Source of the DNA: CAVPDE01 sp963702565
Lineage (GTDB): Bacteria > Desulfobacterota > DSM-4660 > Desulfatiglandales > HGW-15
Reading direction: 5' to 3'
Assembly (NCBI GenBank): GCA_963702565.1
Contig: CAVPDE010000016.1
Location: forward strand, 384,370 to 448,369
DNA length: 64,000 bases
Below are positions 17,701 through 25,617 of the stretch, piece after piece. Both the position numbers and the translations under genes were made by a program. The notes beneath the pieces are model-generated. The model ran no database searches. It was not told the DNA's origin and was given only the letters and a program-made list of their open reading frames with translations. How positions within the stretch are numbered: the first letter of the stretch is position 1; each line of letters begins with the position of its first letter.

Positions 17701-18716
17701 TAGGAGCTGTCCCCTGCCGAAAACGTCACATACCCGTTGCTGCCGATGAAGAACGACCGGTAGCGCACCCCATAAAAAGGGATCGACCCACCCCCGGCCA
17801 ACTGGACGGCGGCATAGGAATCGTCTGCCAGAGAAAGGATCTTTCCTCCGGAAGGGTCCGCAGGGAAAGCATAGGCTGTAGTCCTGCAGACGGCGTACCC
17901 CGATTTGGAACCGTCCGGCACAAAGGTGAGGGTTTGGTTCCGGATATCGTTGTCAGCCTGATCGAAGATCTCCGTGAAGAAGTCCGCCCTGTCATCATCC
18001 TCTATGGTCAGGATGGCCGTGCTCGGAGCCCCCAGGACCGCTCCGCCCGTGGGATTGCTGAGAGTGAGCGTGACCGTCTTCTCCTCTTCGGCTACCGAAT
18101 CATCCAGAAGGGGGACGGAAAAGGACTTGATCACCTCGCCGTTGTGAAAGGTCAGGGTCCCTGAAGCGCTCTCGTAATCTCCTCCGGCCGAAGCGCTCCC
18201 GTTGACCGTTTTATAGTCGACACGGATCTCGCCGCTGCTGCTCGATGTGCGCATCACCGTGATGACAGCACTTCGCTGTTTTTCCCCGACAGAGTAAGAA
18301 GATGAGCTAAAACGGACTTGGCCCGGGTCATTGTCTTTGATCTCCATGGCCCCGTCGGCGGAGGACCCATCCTCGGTCGACGCTGTGATGAGGACGCGCT
18401 GTGGGCCGTCCACCTCTCCGTCATCAATAATGGTGATATCAAAGGAGGTCGAGGTTTCTCCTGCGGGAATGACCACGGACCCCGGCAGGCCGACTTGCGA
18501 GGAGTCGCTCGAGGAAAGGAGGATGACAAGGTCTGAAGCAAGGCTCCTGGGAATGGAAACCGTTCCCGCATTGGACAAGATACCGCTGTCTTCGGAGGCC
18601 TGGGTCGGTACTCGCAAGGTGAGGGCTGCAGCCGTTGAGGGAAAAAATGCCTGCGCCAAGAGGATCCCCAGGATCAAGGGGATGACCCGCATCCCTGAAA
18701 GAACCGTCTTAGTCAT
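14778..18716 (-). CDS. secreted Calx-beta / RCC1 seven-repeat protein
   Basis: 1312-aa exported protein. Residues 1-31 are a signal peptide ending in AAALT. Then come beta-sandwich repeats of about 95-100 aa: a classic Calx-beta at ~133-245 (SASAGGDYESASGTLTF), further Calx-beta-like repeats at ~440-645 and three more at ~1010-1312. Residues ~245-440 form an extra globular domain (YGVRYRSFFIGSNGYVTFS). Residues ~653-1003 contain seven RCC1 repeats of ~50 aa, each with AAGxxHSLALxxDGTVWxWGxNxxGQLG, enough for a full seven-bladed propeller. No LPXTG, PEP-CTERM or autotransporter end is visible; the C-terminus is basic (KKNGTGRP). No good Shine-Dalgarno precedes 18716; ATG at residue 9 is an alternative. 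Likely an adhesion or extracellular binding protein. Confidence 0.88.
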   Translation of the reverse strand: MTKTVLSGMRVIPLILGILLAQAFFPSTAAALTLRVPTQASEDSGILSNAGTVSIPRSLASDLVILLSSSDSSQVGLPGSVVIPAGETSTSFDITIIDDGEVDGPQRVLITASTEDGSSADGAMEIKDNDPGQVRFSSSSYSVGEKQRSAVITVMRTSSSSGEIRVDYKTVNGSASAGGDYESASGTLTFHNGEVIKSFSVPLLDDSVAEEEKTVTLTLSNPTGGAVLGAPSTAILTIEDDDRADFFTEIFDQADNDIRNQTLTFVPDGSKSGYAVCRTTAYAFPADPSGGKILSLADDSYAAVQLAGGGSIPFYGVRYRSFFIGSNGYVTFSAGDSSYQESLARHFSQPRLSALFDDLNPSHGGKVSWKQLADRVTVTFQEVPKNHSGKRNSFQIEMFFDGTLRLTHLEVAIGDGLAGLSRGGGTPADFAESNLNDYPSCFFLSLPDSVTEGKDTDRIAPATLGALIPPPVGLEILMTSSDPTELIVDKTIVFPAGESSVLFDLTTMDDELLDGTQTVTITATLPGGGSVSGAVRVNDNESATLILDVPEIATEGEGLLPLRGTVRPSAPVDKDVVVLLSSDDVTEVTVPESVRIPKGGTSAQFDLTIGNDVVIDGPQTVTITASVPGWTSGFATLVVLDDREDARFSPSIAAGDFHSLGLDDNGTVWSWGDNGSGQLGDDATTNRGAPFRMTSISDVFAVAGGGNHTLALTGNGGVWAWGDNSNGQLGDGTFLSRTHPVSVPHLTEGVAIAAGYSHSLALKKDGTVWTWGDNSSGQLGNGTTENSKIPIRVFGLAEVIAIAAGHYHNYALRKDGTLWAWGANGDGQLGDGSFHTRTAPVQVSGLSHVVSVGAGGYHGLVIQSDRKVWAWGRNWEGQLGDPSFDYRTIPVSVEGLSGVILIAAGAAHSLALKSNGTVWAWGENDHGQLGNSTFQASSTPVQVSDLVSVIGLGAGANHSLALRNDGTVWTWGDNGSGQLGDGTFGSQNTPVQTIGSPGNEPLDLISLSVVLPPAVAEGDGLLVGRGAVILKEALKRDLAVTLTSSNPSEVSVPGRMIIPAGQTSASFDLTIWDDALVDGPQAVRVTAFALGYVPAGATMEVDDNESAVLSIEVPTLVTESDGWLPLRGKVSLSVPPDRDITVYLSAGDTGEIIVPATVVIMAGQTSALFSILVLDDQEVDGTREVVISATVPGWVSDARRIDVEDNEPLDLFLGVAEENGERGKSPSRKGIVTILTPLSFDLVVDLFSDEPSEVAVPPFVIIPAGETMTFFDLSIAESSKADSRNVTIKASAPGWSPGVLTIRFKKNGTGRP

Positions 18717-18753
18717 AGGGTTTGAAGGAGGTGTCTATCCGGCTTTGGGTTTC

Positions 18754-18792
18754 GAAAAAAAAGCACAGAAAAGGTTAACCCGTTTCCTGTGC
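18754..18792 (-). terminator. Rho-independent terminator after fabF
   Basis: Read on the minus strand, GCACAGGAAACGGGTTAACC pairs with a TTTTCTGTGC arm and is followed by eight T. It ends the yceD-rpmF-fabG-acpP-fabF operon just before the secreted-protein gene. Confidence 0.8.
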
Positions 18793-18834
18793 ATCAACCG
18801 GTCTCAAAGCAAAGAGCGGCGAGTGTTGATCTCT

Positions 18835-20076
18835 CTATGCCTCAAAGGCCTTGAAAACGATGGTGGCGTTGGTGCCTCCAAAACCAAAGGAGTTGGACAT
18901 GGCCGCTCTCACCTTGGCCTTTCTGGCCACATTGGGAACAAAATCCAGATCGCATGCCGGATCCGGAGTCTCATAATTGATCGTCGGTGGAATGACACCC
19001 TTCTTGATCGCCAAGGCGATGATGGCGGCTTCCACGCCCCCGGCCCCGCCGAGGAGGTGTCCGGTCATGGACTTGGTGGAGCTGATCGCCAGTTTGTACG
19101 CGTGCTCTCCGAAGACCGCTTTGATCGCTCTTGTTTCCGACTCGTCGTTGAGCTTGGTAGACGTTCCATGGGCATTGATGTAGTCGATGTCTTCAGGACG
19201 GAGCCCTGCGTCTTCTAGCGCATTCCTCATGCACAGGGTGGCCCCTCCGCCATCCGGATCCGGCGCCGTGATGTGATAGGCATCTCCGCTCATCCCGTAA
19301 CCGATGACTTCGGCATAGATGGGGGCTCCACGGTCGAGGGCCTGTTGCATCTCTTCCAGCACCAGGATCCCTGAACCCTCCGCCATGACAAAACCGTCCC
19401 GGTTGAGATCAAAAGGCCTGGAGGCTTTTTCCGGTTCATCGTTCCGGGTAGAGAGCGCCCGCATCGCGCAGAATCCGCCTAAGGCCAGCGGAGTCACCAC
19501 CGCCTCAGACCCCCCGGCAATCATGGCATCCGCCTTTCCCTCTCGAATGAGGGTCATGGACTCTCCCACGGCGTGACAACTGGCGGCGCAGGCGGTTTCG
19601 ATCGAGAGGTTAGGCCCTCTCACGCCGAACTGAATGGCGATCTGGCCCGGAGCCATGTTGGCGATAATGCCCGGGATGAAGAAGGGGCTGATTCGGCGGG
19701 GACCCTGTTCCAGAAGCACCTGGTGATAGTGCTCGAGCATGGCAAGCCCTCCGAGCCCGGATCCCGTCAGGCACCCCACGCGGTGCCGGTTGGAGTCGTC
19801 GACCCTGAGACCTGACTCTTCCATCGCCATCCGGGCTGCAGCCACGGCCAGGTGAACGAAGATGTCAAACCGTCTCACTTCCTGCCTGTCCATGAAATCT
19901 TCGGACCGGAAATCCCATACCTGTCCGGCAATCTGACAGGGAAACGGAGAGGGATCGAATTTCTCTATTCTCCTGATCCCGGATTTCCCGGCGCAAAGAG
20001 CGTCCCAGGTCTTCTGAACCCCGGTCCCCAGGGGAGTCACCAATCCCAGGCCTGTCACCACAACCCTTCTTTTCAT
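18835..20076 (-). CDS. fabF: beta-ketoacyl-ACP synthase II
   Basis: 413-aa condensing enzyme of fatty-acid elongation: acyl-ACP plus malonyl-ACP gives 3-ketoacyl-ACP and CO2. The N-terminus RRVVVTGLGLVTPLGTG is typical. The catalytic triad is visible as the Cys in ETACAASCHAVG (~residue 163), the His in YINAHGTSTKLND and the His in SMTGHLLGGAGG. The length equals the family norm. It is last in the fab operon, 51 nt after acpP, the usual order. It is cytoplasmic and essential in most bacteria. Confidence 0.97.
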   Translation of the reverse strand: MKRRVVVTGLGLVTPLGTGVQKTWDALCAGKSGIRRIEKFDPSPFPCQIAGQVWDFRSEDFMDRQEVRRFDIFVHLAVAAARMAMEESGLRVDDSNRHRVGCLTGSGLGGLAMLEHYHQVLLEQGPRRISPFFIPGIIANMAPGQIAIQFGVRGPNLSIETACAASCHAVGESMTLIREGKADAMIAGGSEAVVTPLALGGFCAMRALSTRNDEPEKASRPFDLNRDGFVMAEGSGILVLEEMQQALDRGAPIYAEVIGYGMSGDAYHITAPDPDGGGATLCMRNALEDAGLRPEDIDYINAHGTSTKLNDESETRAIKAVFGEHAYKLAISSTKSMTGHLLGGAGGVEAAIIALAIKKGVIPPTINYETPDPACDLDFVPNVARKAKVRAAMSNSFGFGGTNATIVFKAFEA

Positions 20077-20127
20077 AAATCCCTCATCCTCTGTTTCACC
20101 TGCTGAACAGAGATGGTTTCCTGTCTT

Positions 20128-20367
20128 TTACTGACCGAGGGCCTTCTGAACGTAATCAATGGCGTCCTGGACCGTGGCGATTTTTTCCGCATCTTCATCC
20201 GAAATGGAAACGTTGAATTCCTCTTCCATCGCCATGATCAATTCCACCTGATCCAGCGAATCGGCTCCCAGATCATCGACAAAAGAAGCCGTGAGAACCA
20301 CGTCTTCTGCCGCCACATCCAGCTGCTCGATGATGATCTTCTTAACCCTTTCGATAATGTCTGCCAT
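20128..20367 (-). CDS. acpP: acyl carrier protein
   Basis: 79-aa acidic carrier protein. The phosphopantetheine serine is S37 in DDLGADSLDQVEL. The ATG at 20367 has AAAGGAGGA upstream; longer in-frame readings lack support. It sits between fabG and fabF as in most proteobacteria and carries the growing acyl chain as a thioester. Confidence 0.98.
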   Translation of the reverse strand: MADIIERVKKIIIEQLDVAAEDVVLTASFVDDLGADSLDQVELIMAMEEEFNVSISDEDAEKIATVQDAIDYVQKALGQ

Positions 20368-20462
20368 GAACGTTTTCCTCCTTTGTCTCTGTCTTTGGTA
20401 GCCACACCACGTCAGGCTCACGGAATTGGAACCCCTAGAGGCAGGATTCCCCTATCCTCAGG

Positions 20463-21209
20463 TCACATGTACAGACCACCGCTCACATGAATCACTTGCC
20501 CCGTGACGTATTTGGATCCCCCGGAACAGAGCCAGTGGACCGCTTCAGCCACGTCCTCCGGTTCGCCCATCCTAGCCAGCGGAATTTGCTGCATAAAGAT
20601 CTCCTTCACCTTGTCCGGCAGGGAGGAGGTCATCTCCGTGTCGATGAACCCCGGAGCAACCGCATTGACCGTGATGCCTCTCGAAGCGACCTCCCTGGCT
20701 AAGCTCTTCGTGAATCCCATGATCCCCGCTTTCGACGCGGCATAGTTGGTCTGACCCACATTGCCTATTTGGCCGACCACCGACGAGATGTTCACGATGC
20801 GGCCGGATCTTTCCTTGATCATGGAACGGATCACCGCCTGACTGCAATTGAAGACCCCCTTGAGATTCACTCTGAGGACCAGGTCCCATTCGTCCTCGCT
20901 CATTCTCATGAGAAGCCCGTCTTTCGTGATGCCGGCATTGTTGATCAAGACATCCACCCGGCCGAACCGGGCAAGGACCTCTTTGAAAAGGCGATCCACG
21001 TCTCCCCGGTTGGAAACATCGATTCGGTGAGCTTCCGCATGAACTCCTTGGTCGGTCAGACGATCCAGGGTCTCCTTGGCCGCAGAATCGTCCGGATCAT
21101 AATGGAGAAGAACGAGCCTGGGCTTTTCCCCGGCAAACCGAAAGGCGATCGCCCTGCCGATTCCCCTGGATCCTCCCGTAATGATCACCACTCTTTCTGC
21201 GTCGCTCAT
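20463..21209 (-). CDS. fabG: 3-oxoacyl-ACP reductase
   Basis: 248-aa short-chain dehydrogenase reducing 3-oxoacyl-ACP with NADPH. The cofactor motif GGSRGIGRAIA lies at the N-terminus and NNAG is in the middle. The catalytic Ser is in NISSVVGQIG and the Tyr/Lys in NYAASKAG. ATG at 21209 (MSDAERVV) has GGGGA 5 nt upstream and is preferred over ATGs at 21215 and 21221. The position between rpmF and acpP supports FabG over other SDRs. plsX, fabH and fabD, which often lie between rpmF and fabG, are absent here. Confidence 0.93.
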   Translation of the reverse strand: MSDAERVVIITGGSRGIGRAIAFRFAGEKPRLVLLHYDPDDSAAKETLDRLTDQGVHAEAHRIDVSNRGDVDRLFKEVLARFGRVDVLINNAGITKDGLLMRMSEDEWDLVLRVNLKGVFNCSQAVIRSMIKERSGRIVNISSVVGQIGNVGQTNYAASKAGIMGFTKSLAREVASRGITVNAVAPGFIDTEMTSSLPDKVKEIFMQQIPLARMGEPEDVAEAVHWLCSGGSKYVTGQVIHVSGGLYM

Positions 21210-21298
21210 AAGCATCCCCATCCGGAAAAAGCCGACTGGGAGAGCTTCCCTTCCACGCCTCGCAGGGCATAGCCCCCTTCCCTCCGAGGAGGACCCTC

Positions 21299-21481
21299 TT
21301 AGCTCTCTTCGGTTTCAATCAGGGTTTGGCCTTTGTAGGAACCACACTGTGCACAAACCCGGTGAGGGAGCACCGGCTCGTGGCACTGTGGGCACAGCGT
21401 TGGCCTAGGCAGGCTGACGTGATCATGAGACCGCCTCATGTTGCGGCGGGACTTTGATTTTTTTCTTTTGGGTAAAGCCAT
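21299..21481 (-). CDS. rpmF: 50S ribosomal protein L32
   Basis: 60-aa basic protein MALPKRKKSKSRRNMRRSHD... with a zinc-ribbon pair CPQC and CAQC, the zinc-binding form of L32. It lies 9 nt downstream of the DUF177 gene, the near-universal arrangement. Component of the large ribosomal subunit. Confidence 0.98.
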   Translation of the reverse strand: MALPKRKKSKSRRNMRRSHDHVSLPRPTLCPQCHEPVLPHRVCAQCGSYKGQTLIETEES

Positions 21482-21490
21482 TATTTTTCC

Positions 21491-22012
21491 CTATTCTCCC
21501 TTGAGTCTCAATTTCGAAAAAGCCGGGGGACTCTGTGTTTTCCTGCACAGACAGGATGTCTCGTTCGAGTTGGCCCCGCACACAGGACAGAGGCCGCGGC
21601 AATTCTCTTTACAGATCGACTGCATGGGCAGAGAAAGATAGATCTGCTCGCGAACCACATCGCCAAGATCTACCGCATCCCCTTTGACGAAATCAACCTC
21701 CATGTCTTCTTCGAGCAGTTCGATTTCTTCCTGATCCGATCCCTCCCTTGGGACCACCAGGGTGACATGGAATTGCGATTCCACCTTCCTGTGGAAAGAC
21801 TCAAGACAACGATCGCACCGTATCCGGATCCCCCCGCGGATCGTGCCTTGAACGAGAAATTTGTCGGCTGCCTTGGAGACCTTTACCCTGACATGGAGCG
21901 GGCCGTCAAGACCAAGGATTTGATCGTCCCCGGGAGCCGGCTGCCACCAACCTTTTTCCAGCACCTCACTGAATTCCGTCTCTTCACTGATCGCTAGAAG
22001 GTCGATGAGCAT
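21491..22012 (-). CDS. yceD: DUF177 protein (YceD family)
   Basis: 173-aa DUF177 protein. CDRCLESF and the C-terminal CKENCRGLCPVCGANSNE form the characteristic Cys-rich end. YceD proteins are almost always encoded just before rpmF, and a role in 23S rRNA metabolism has been proposed for the family. It is first in the ribosomal/fatty-acid operon and has a good promoter about 60 bp upstream. Confidence 0.93.
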   Translation of the reverse strand: MLIDLLAISEETEFSEVLEKGWWQPAPGDDQILGLDGPLHVRVKVSKAADKFLVQGTIRGGIRIRCDRCLESFHRKVESQFHVTLVVPREGSDQEEIELLEEDMEVDFVKGDAVDLGDVVREQIYLSLPMQSICKENCRGLCPVCGANSNETSCLCRKTQSPPAFSKLRLKGE

Positions 22013-22072
22013 TGAAAAAACCTACTTAGAAACAATATCAGCCAATCTAACTAAAGCTAAGGTAAATGAACA

Positions 22073-22100
22073 ACTATAATTGAGACCCCCTATTTGTCAA
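22073..22100 (-). promoter_or_regulatory. sigma70-type promoter for yceD-rpmF-fab operon
   Basis: On the minus strand, TTGACA (22100-22095) and TATAGT (22078-22073) are separated by 16 bp, in an AT-rich 283-bp gap. Nothing else was recognised in this gap. Confidence 0.7.
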
Positions 22101-22295
22101 GCAAATTCCTGTCCCATGAAGAAATCCTGAAACCCACGGACTGTTTTTTCACGGCGGAGTGACTCCCGAATTCTCTATTTCTTATTGACCCTTACAAGCC
22201 TTTCCTGATATGATTGGCTATCTTCTTTCACACCCCCTCTGCTGCTTCTTTGTTTTTCTCCAAAAAAGAGGGGTCCGCCTCCGAGGGACTTATCC

Positions 22296-23354
22296 ATGTG
22301 GATCTACAGGGAAAGACTCAGTTACCATGAAAAGCTCCGGCGATCTCTCTACGAGATCCTGAGAGACGTTCTCGAGCAACGGCTCATGAAGATCTCCCTG
22401 GTGGACTCCTATTACAAGCACATCCAGAGCGGAGCAGAGTACAGTTTTGTGGATAAAAGCGAACTGAAACCCAAATCGAAGAAAATGGAAAAAGAGTCTG
22501 ACCTTTTCCGAACCTTCATTGTCATCTTCTGCGAGGGGAGTATCCATCCCTCGATGAAGAATTACATTCGTTTTTTCCCCGAAAACAAGGTCATCAAAGA
22601 AAACCTCGAGTTCTTCGCGGAGCTCCCCCTGTACAAGAACTTTGATCGCAACCTGCGCTACTTCGACAGACCCCGCTTTCTGGACTTCCTGGAGAGCTGG
22701 CTCGACGTGGATTATGCGCTGCTGATCCAGCAAGACCCTACCGTGCGAAGAAACAACCGATATGCTCTAACCCATTTTCACGTGAAAATCGACTGGCCCA
22801 TTGCCGACGCCGCAGAAGATCTTGCCCGGTGGCTCCGTTACATCCAAACCCATCTCTACGAGATGGGAGATCCCGAGGGTCGCTATTTGCAGAGGAAGCT
22901 CTTCGAGTACTACGGATGCCATGTCAACGTGGGTGGCAGAAGAACGGCAGCCCTTATCGCCGCCCAGCTCATGAAGAGGTTGGATTTCATCACCACCGTG
23001 TTCGTGTCCAGCAGCGAATCGCGCTCCATGATCAAGTACTCGGAGCGGGGGCTCTCCAAATTCTTCCTCATTCAACTCACAGACAAACAGATTCTTGCCC
23101 TGGCAAACCGCGAGTTCATTGAACCGGAGAGCTTCAAGGCGGCCTATCTCTACCCTGCCCGCGAGGGGTACATCGGGATCTCTGAAGCCGTGTACGGTCA
23201 CACCGCTTACGCAAAACCACCGGAAGACGGAAAGATGAGGCGGCTCAAACACCACGTAAGCTGGATCAGGCTCAAGGATGAGTTCCTGCACCCAAAGGAA
23301 GCTTTCCTGGATCTTCGCCCCATCAATTATCGGTGGGTCTACGCCTCCGACTAA
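22296..23354 (+). CDS. hypothetical protein, 352 aa
   Basis: I do not recognise this family. It is a soluble protein without signal peptide or membrane segment, rich in aromatic and charged residues and carrying many Arg/Lys pairs. Helical N-terminal part (RRSLYEILRDVLEQRLMKI), a middle with FFPENKVIKENLEFFAELPLYKNFDRNLRYF, and a C-terminal part with GYIGISEAVYGHTAYAKPP. ATG at 22296 has GAGGG upstream. It is transcribed alone and ends convergently with the next gene, overlapping by 4 nt. Composition matches its neighbours, so there is no sign of recent transfer. Confidence 0.8.
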   Translation: MWIYRERLSYHEKLRRSLYEILRDVLEQRLMKISLVDSYYKHIQSGAEYSFVDKSELKPKSKKMEKESDLFRTFIVIFCEGSIHPSMKNYIRFFPENKVIKENLEFFAELPLYKNFDRNLRYFDRPRFLDFLESWLDVDYALLIQQDPTVRRNNRYALTHFHVKIDWPIADAAEDLARWLRYIQTHLYEMGDPEGRYLQRKLFEYYGCHVNVGGRRTAALIAAQLMKRLDFITTVFVSSSESRSMIKYSERGLSKFFLIQLTDKQILALANREFIEPESFKAAYLYPAREGYIGISEAVYGHTAYAKPPEDGKMRRLKHHVSWIRLKDEFLHPKEAFLDLRPINYRWVYASD

Positions 23355-23668
23355 ATCTTGTTGAAGAACTCCTGCAAAGCCTTGATGAGGGCGACCTTTG
23401 AGTCGGCGGATGCATCCGGAACAAAGAAAAACTCCAGCAAAAAGACTACCGTGTAGTCCACGGCAGAGGTTTTGTACTCCTGGAAGGCGGAGACCTTCAC
23501 CTCTTTGAGTTTTGCAAGGTCCCCCAGGTTCAACAGATCCGCTCTTCTCAAGATCAGGTTGAGCGCTTCCTTTGCATCCTCCGCATTCTCCAGGACCATC
23601 TCAATCCCTTCGAGTTTTCTGACCGCCTTGACAATCTTTTCACTTTCCACTTTGACTTTCATGCCCAT
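23351..23668 (-). CDS. hypothetical protein, ~105 aa
   Basis: Small soluble alpha/beta protein (MGMKVKVESEKIVKAVRKLEGIEMVLENAEDAKEALNLIL...). No known domain recognised. TTG at 23677, ATG at 23668 and ATG at 23662 are all possible starts; GCGGGG just upstream slightly favours 23668. It is convergent with the 352-aa hypothetical gene and shares 4 nt with it. No partner gene is obvious. Confidence 0.65.
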   Translation of the reverse strand: MGMKVKVESEKIVKAVRKLEGIEMVLENAEDAKEALNLILRRADLLNLGDLAKLKEVKVSAFQEYKTSAVDYTVVFLLEFFFVPDASADSKVALIKALQEFFNKI

Positions 23669-23979
23669 GCCCCGCAAGTATGCGTCGAGTTCTTATCTTT
23701 TCTACCTGTTCTTGTCTTATGATGATCCGATTCAAAGCATTTGATTTTCCCTCTCTCTTACTACAAGATGGTTTTCTCCGTCAAATCCCCTCTCTCCGGC
23801 AGGTAAACAGGGTACCAGGATCTTGACCCGCCTTTTCGGCTAGGAATCCTTTCGAGAAGAGAGAGCCGCACAATATTGAAGAAAATCCTTTATAAGATAA
23901 ACAGGATATGGTAAAAATACCCTGTTTTGTTTTCTTTGAACCTTATCCTCCCTGCCGAGGAGTATTCAGAGAGCGTTGG

Positions 23980-24888
23980 ATGAACGAGACGGATATCATA
24001 AAGCGCCTTTTGAAAGAGGCGGACCTTTACCGAACCCAGGGGCTCCTGTCGGATGCCAAGACAAAGTACTTGCAAATTCTTTCCGTCATAGGGAAAAGCA
24101 AAACACTTGCCGAGCACAAGCCGCTCGTCGCCGGAGTGAAGAGCAAAATCCGGGCGGTTGACAACTCCTTGAATGAGCTGAGAGATACCCCGGAAAGACC
24201 GGAACTCTCCGGGGACCTGCAGGACCTCATCAAGAAACTGTTCAGCTTTTCCCAAACCAAGGAAGCCGCGGCCATTGAAGGAGCGGTGGCGCTTGCCAAA
24301 TTCGGTCAGTACGAACAGGCGCTAAAGGAATTCCACAGGCTGCTGGAGCAGGGTGTCTTGCCCGTGGTCACGGCCAAAAACATGATCAAGTGTTACGCGG
24401 CCCTTAAAACACCCGAAGCGGCGGTTGCGCAGTTCGGCAAATGGAAGACCCGCGATTTCTTCTCCACGGAAGACCTCAAGTACATCCGGACTTTTCTCAA
24501 GACCTCCCTGGAGAAGGAAGGTTTCAAAACGGAAATCCCGGAGGTGGAAGCAAAGCCTTCTTTGGCTTCCAAGCCGAAAAAGAAAAAGGAAGAGGTTTTT
24601 CTTGAAATCTCCGCCATCTCCCTTCACCTCCAGGGCGGGCCTATGGCAGGGCAGACCATGGACTTTGACGTTCATTTCCAGTCCGCCAATACCGTCACCG
24701 TTTTGATTCCAGCGGTTCAAAAAAGCGTGGCAGACACCCTGATTCCGGGAACACGGCTCAGCGATATCCAGTGCTACTCTCCCATTACCGTGTTCAGGAG
24801 CACGGGCACTGTTTCCGGCACCGCCAAGATCAAGCAGGGACCGAGGCGGGGGGATTACACTCTGGATATCACCATTGATGCGGATTGA
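23980..24888 (+). CDS. TPR-containing protein with C-terminal beta domain
   Basis: 302-aa soluble protein. Two to three TPR-like helical repeats in the first 150 residues (LLKEADLYRTQGLLSDAKTKYLQIL; AVALAKFGQYEQALKEFHRLLEQG), then a Lys-rich linker (SKPKKKKEE) and a C-terminal beta-rich domain (GGPMAGQTMDFDVHFQSANTV to the end) that recalls PilZ-like folds, without the classic RxxxR c-di-GMP motif. The start at MNETDIIK is preferred because the upstream extension is Cys/Pro-rich and has no ribosome site. It is the first of four co-directional genes with an MglA-type GTPase and a cyclic-nucleotide sensor, so it is probably an adaptor in that signalling module. Confidence 0.75.
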   Translation: MNETDIIKRLLKEADLYRTQGLLSDAKTKYLQILSVIGKSKTLAEHKPLVAGVKSKIRAVDNSLNELRDTPERPELSGDLQDLIKKLFSFSQTKEAAAIEGAVALAKFGQYEQALKEFHRLLEQGVLPVVTAKNMIKCYAALKTPEAAVAQFGKWKTRDFFSTEDLKYIRTFLKTSLEKEGFKTEIPEVEAKPSLASKPKKKKEEVFLEISAISLHLQGGPMAGQTMDFDVHFQSANTVTVLIPAVQKSVADTLIPGTRLSDIQCYSPITVFRSTGTVSGTAKIKQGPRRGDYTLDITIDAD

Positions 24889-24992
24889 GTCGGCCCGCGG
24901 AATCTCTGAAGAGAAAAGGCTCCGGCAGGGGCTCGTGAGCAACGGACGACGCAGCCCCGTCCGGCAGATCAGGAGGAACCTCTCGAACGTTT

Positions 24993-25607
24993 ATGGCCAT
25001 TTTCAACGCGAAAGACAGAATCATCGAGTGTAAGCTGGTCTACTACGGCCCGGGGCGTTGTGGAAAGACCACGAATCTGGAGTACGTCTTCAAGGCCTTT
25101 CACAAGCAGACGCACTCGGAAATGGTCTCCATCAACACCATGGGCGATCGGACCCTGTTCTTTGACTTCTTGCCCATGGGTCTTGGAAAAATCAGGGGCT
25201 GCGACGTGAAGGTTCAGCTTTACACGGTCCCGGGCCAATCCCGGTATCGATCGACCCGAAAGATGGTGCTCAAAGGAGTGGACGGTGTGGTCTTCGTCGC
25301 CGATTCCCTGGAAGTTCGAAGAAAAGCCAACCTGCTTTCCCTGAAGGATTTGGCTGAGAACCTGAAAGAAGAGGGGAAAAGCATCTTCAACATTCCTCTC
25401 GTCCTTCAGTACAACAAACGCGACCTGGAGCAGCAAGGCATCCCGATTCTGCCCGTGGAGACGCTCGATCAGGACCTGAACAGCAAACTCAAGGTCCCCT
25501 ATCATCCGGCGAGCGCTCTCAAAGGAGAAGGGGTGGGCGGCACTCTCAAAGAGGCGCTGCTCCTCACCCTGCGCCACCTGCAAAAAGAGCTGCACTGGAC
25601 AAAATAG
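24993..25607 (+). CDS. MglA-like small Ras-type GTPase
   Basis: 204-aa cytoplasmic GTPase of the MglA family, which sets cell polarity and directs motility machinery in myxobacteria. P-loop GPGRCGKTTN near residue 20, DRTLFFDFLP switch I/II region, the characteristic YTVPGQSRYR in place of DxxGQ, and NKRD for guanine recognition. The length is close to MglA (~195 aa). Its neighbours are a TPR protein and a DUF4388/cyclic-nucleotide-binding protein. No MglB roadblock GAP gene is adjacent. Role in polarity or pilus/motility control is inferred from family. Confidence 0.9.
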   Translation: MAIFNAKDRIIECKLVYYGPGRCGKTTNLEYVFKAFHKQTHSEMVSINTMGDRTLFFDFLPMGLGKIRGCDVKVQLYTVPGQSRYRSTRKMVLKGVDGVVFVADSLEVRRKANLLSLKDLAENLKEEGKSIFNIPLVLQYNKRDLEQQGIPILPVETLDQDLNSKLKVPYHPASALKGEGVGGTLKEALLLTLRHLQKELHWTK

Positions 25608-25617
25608 AGGATCGAGC

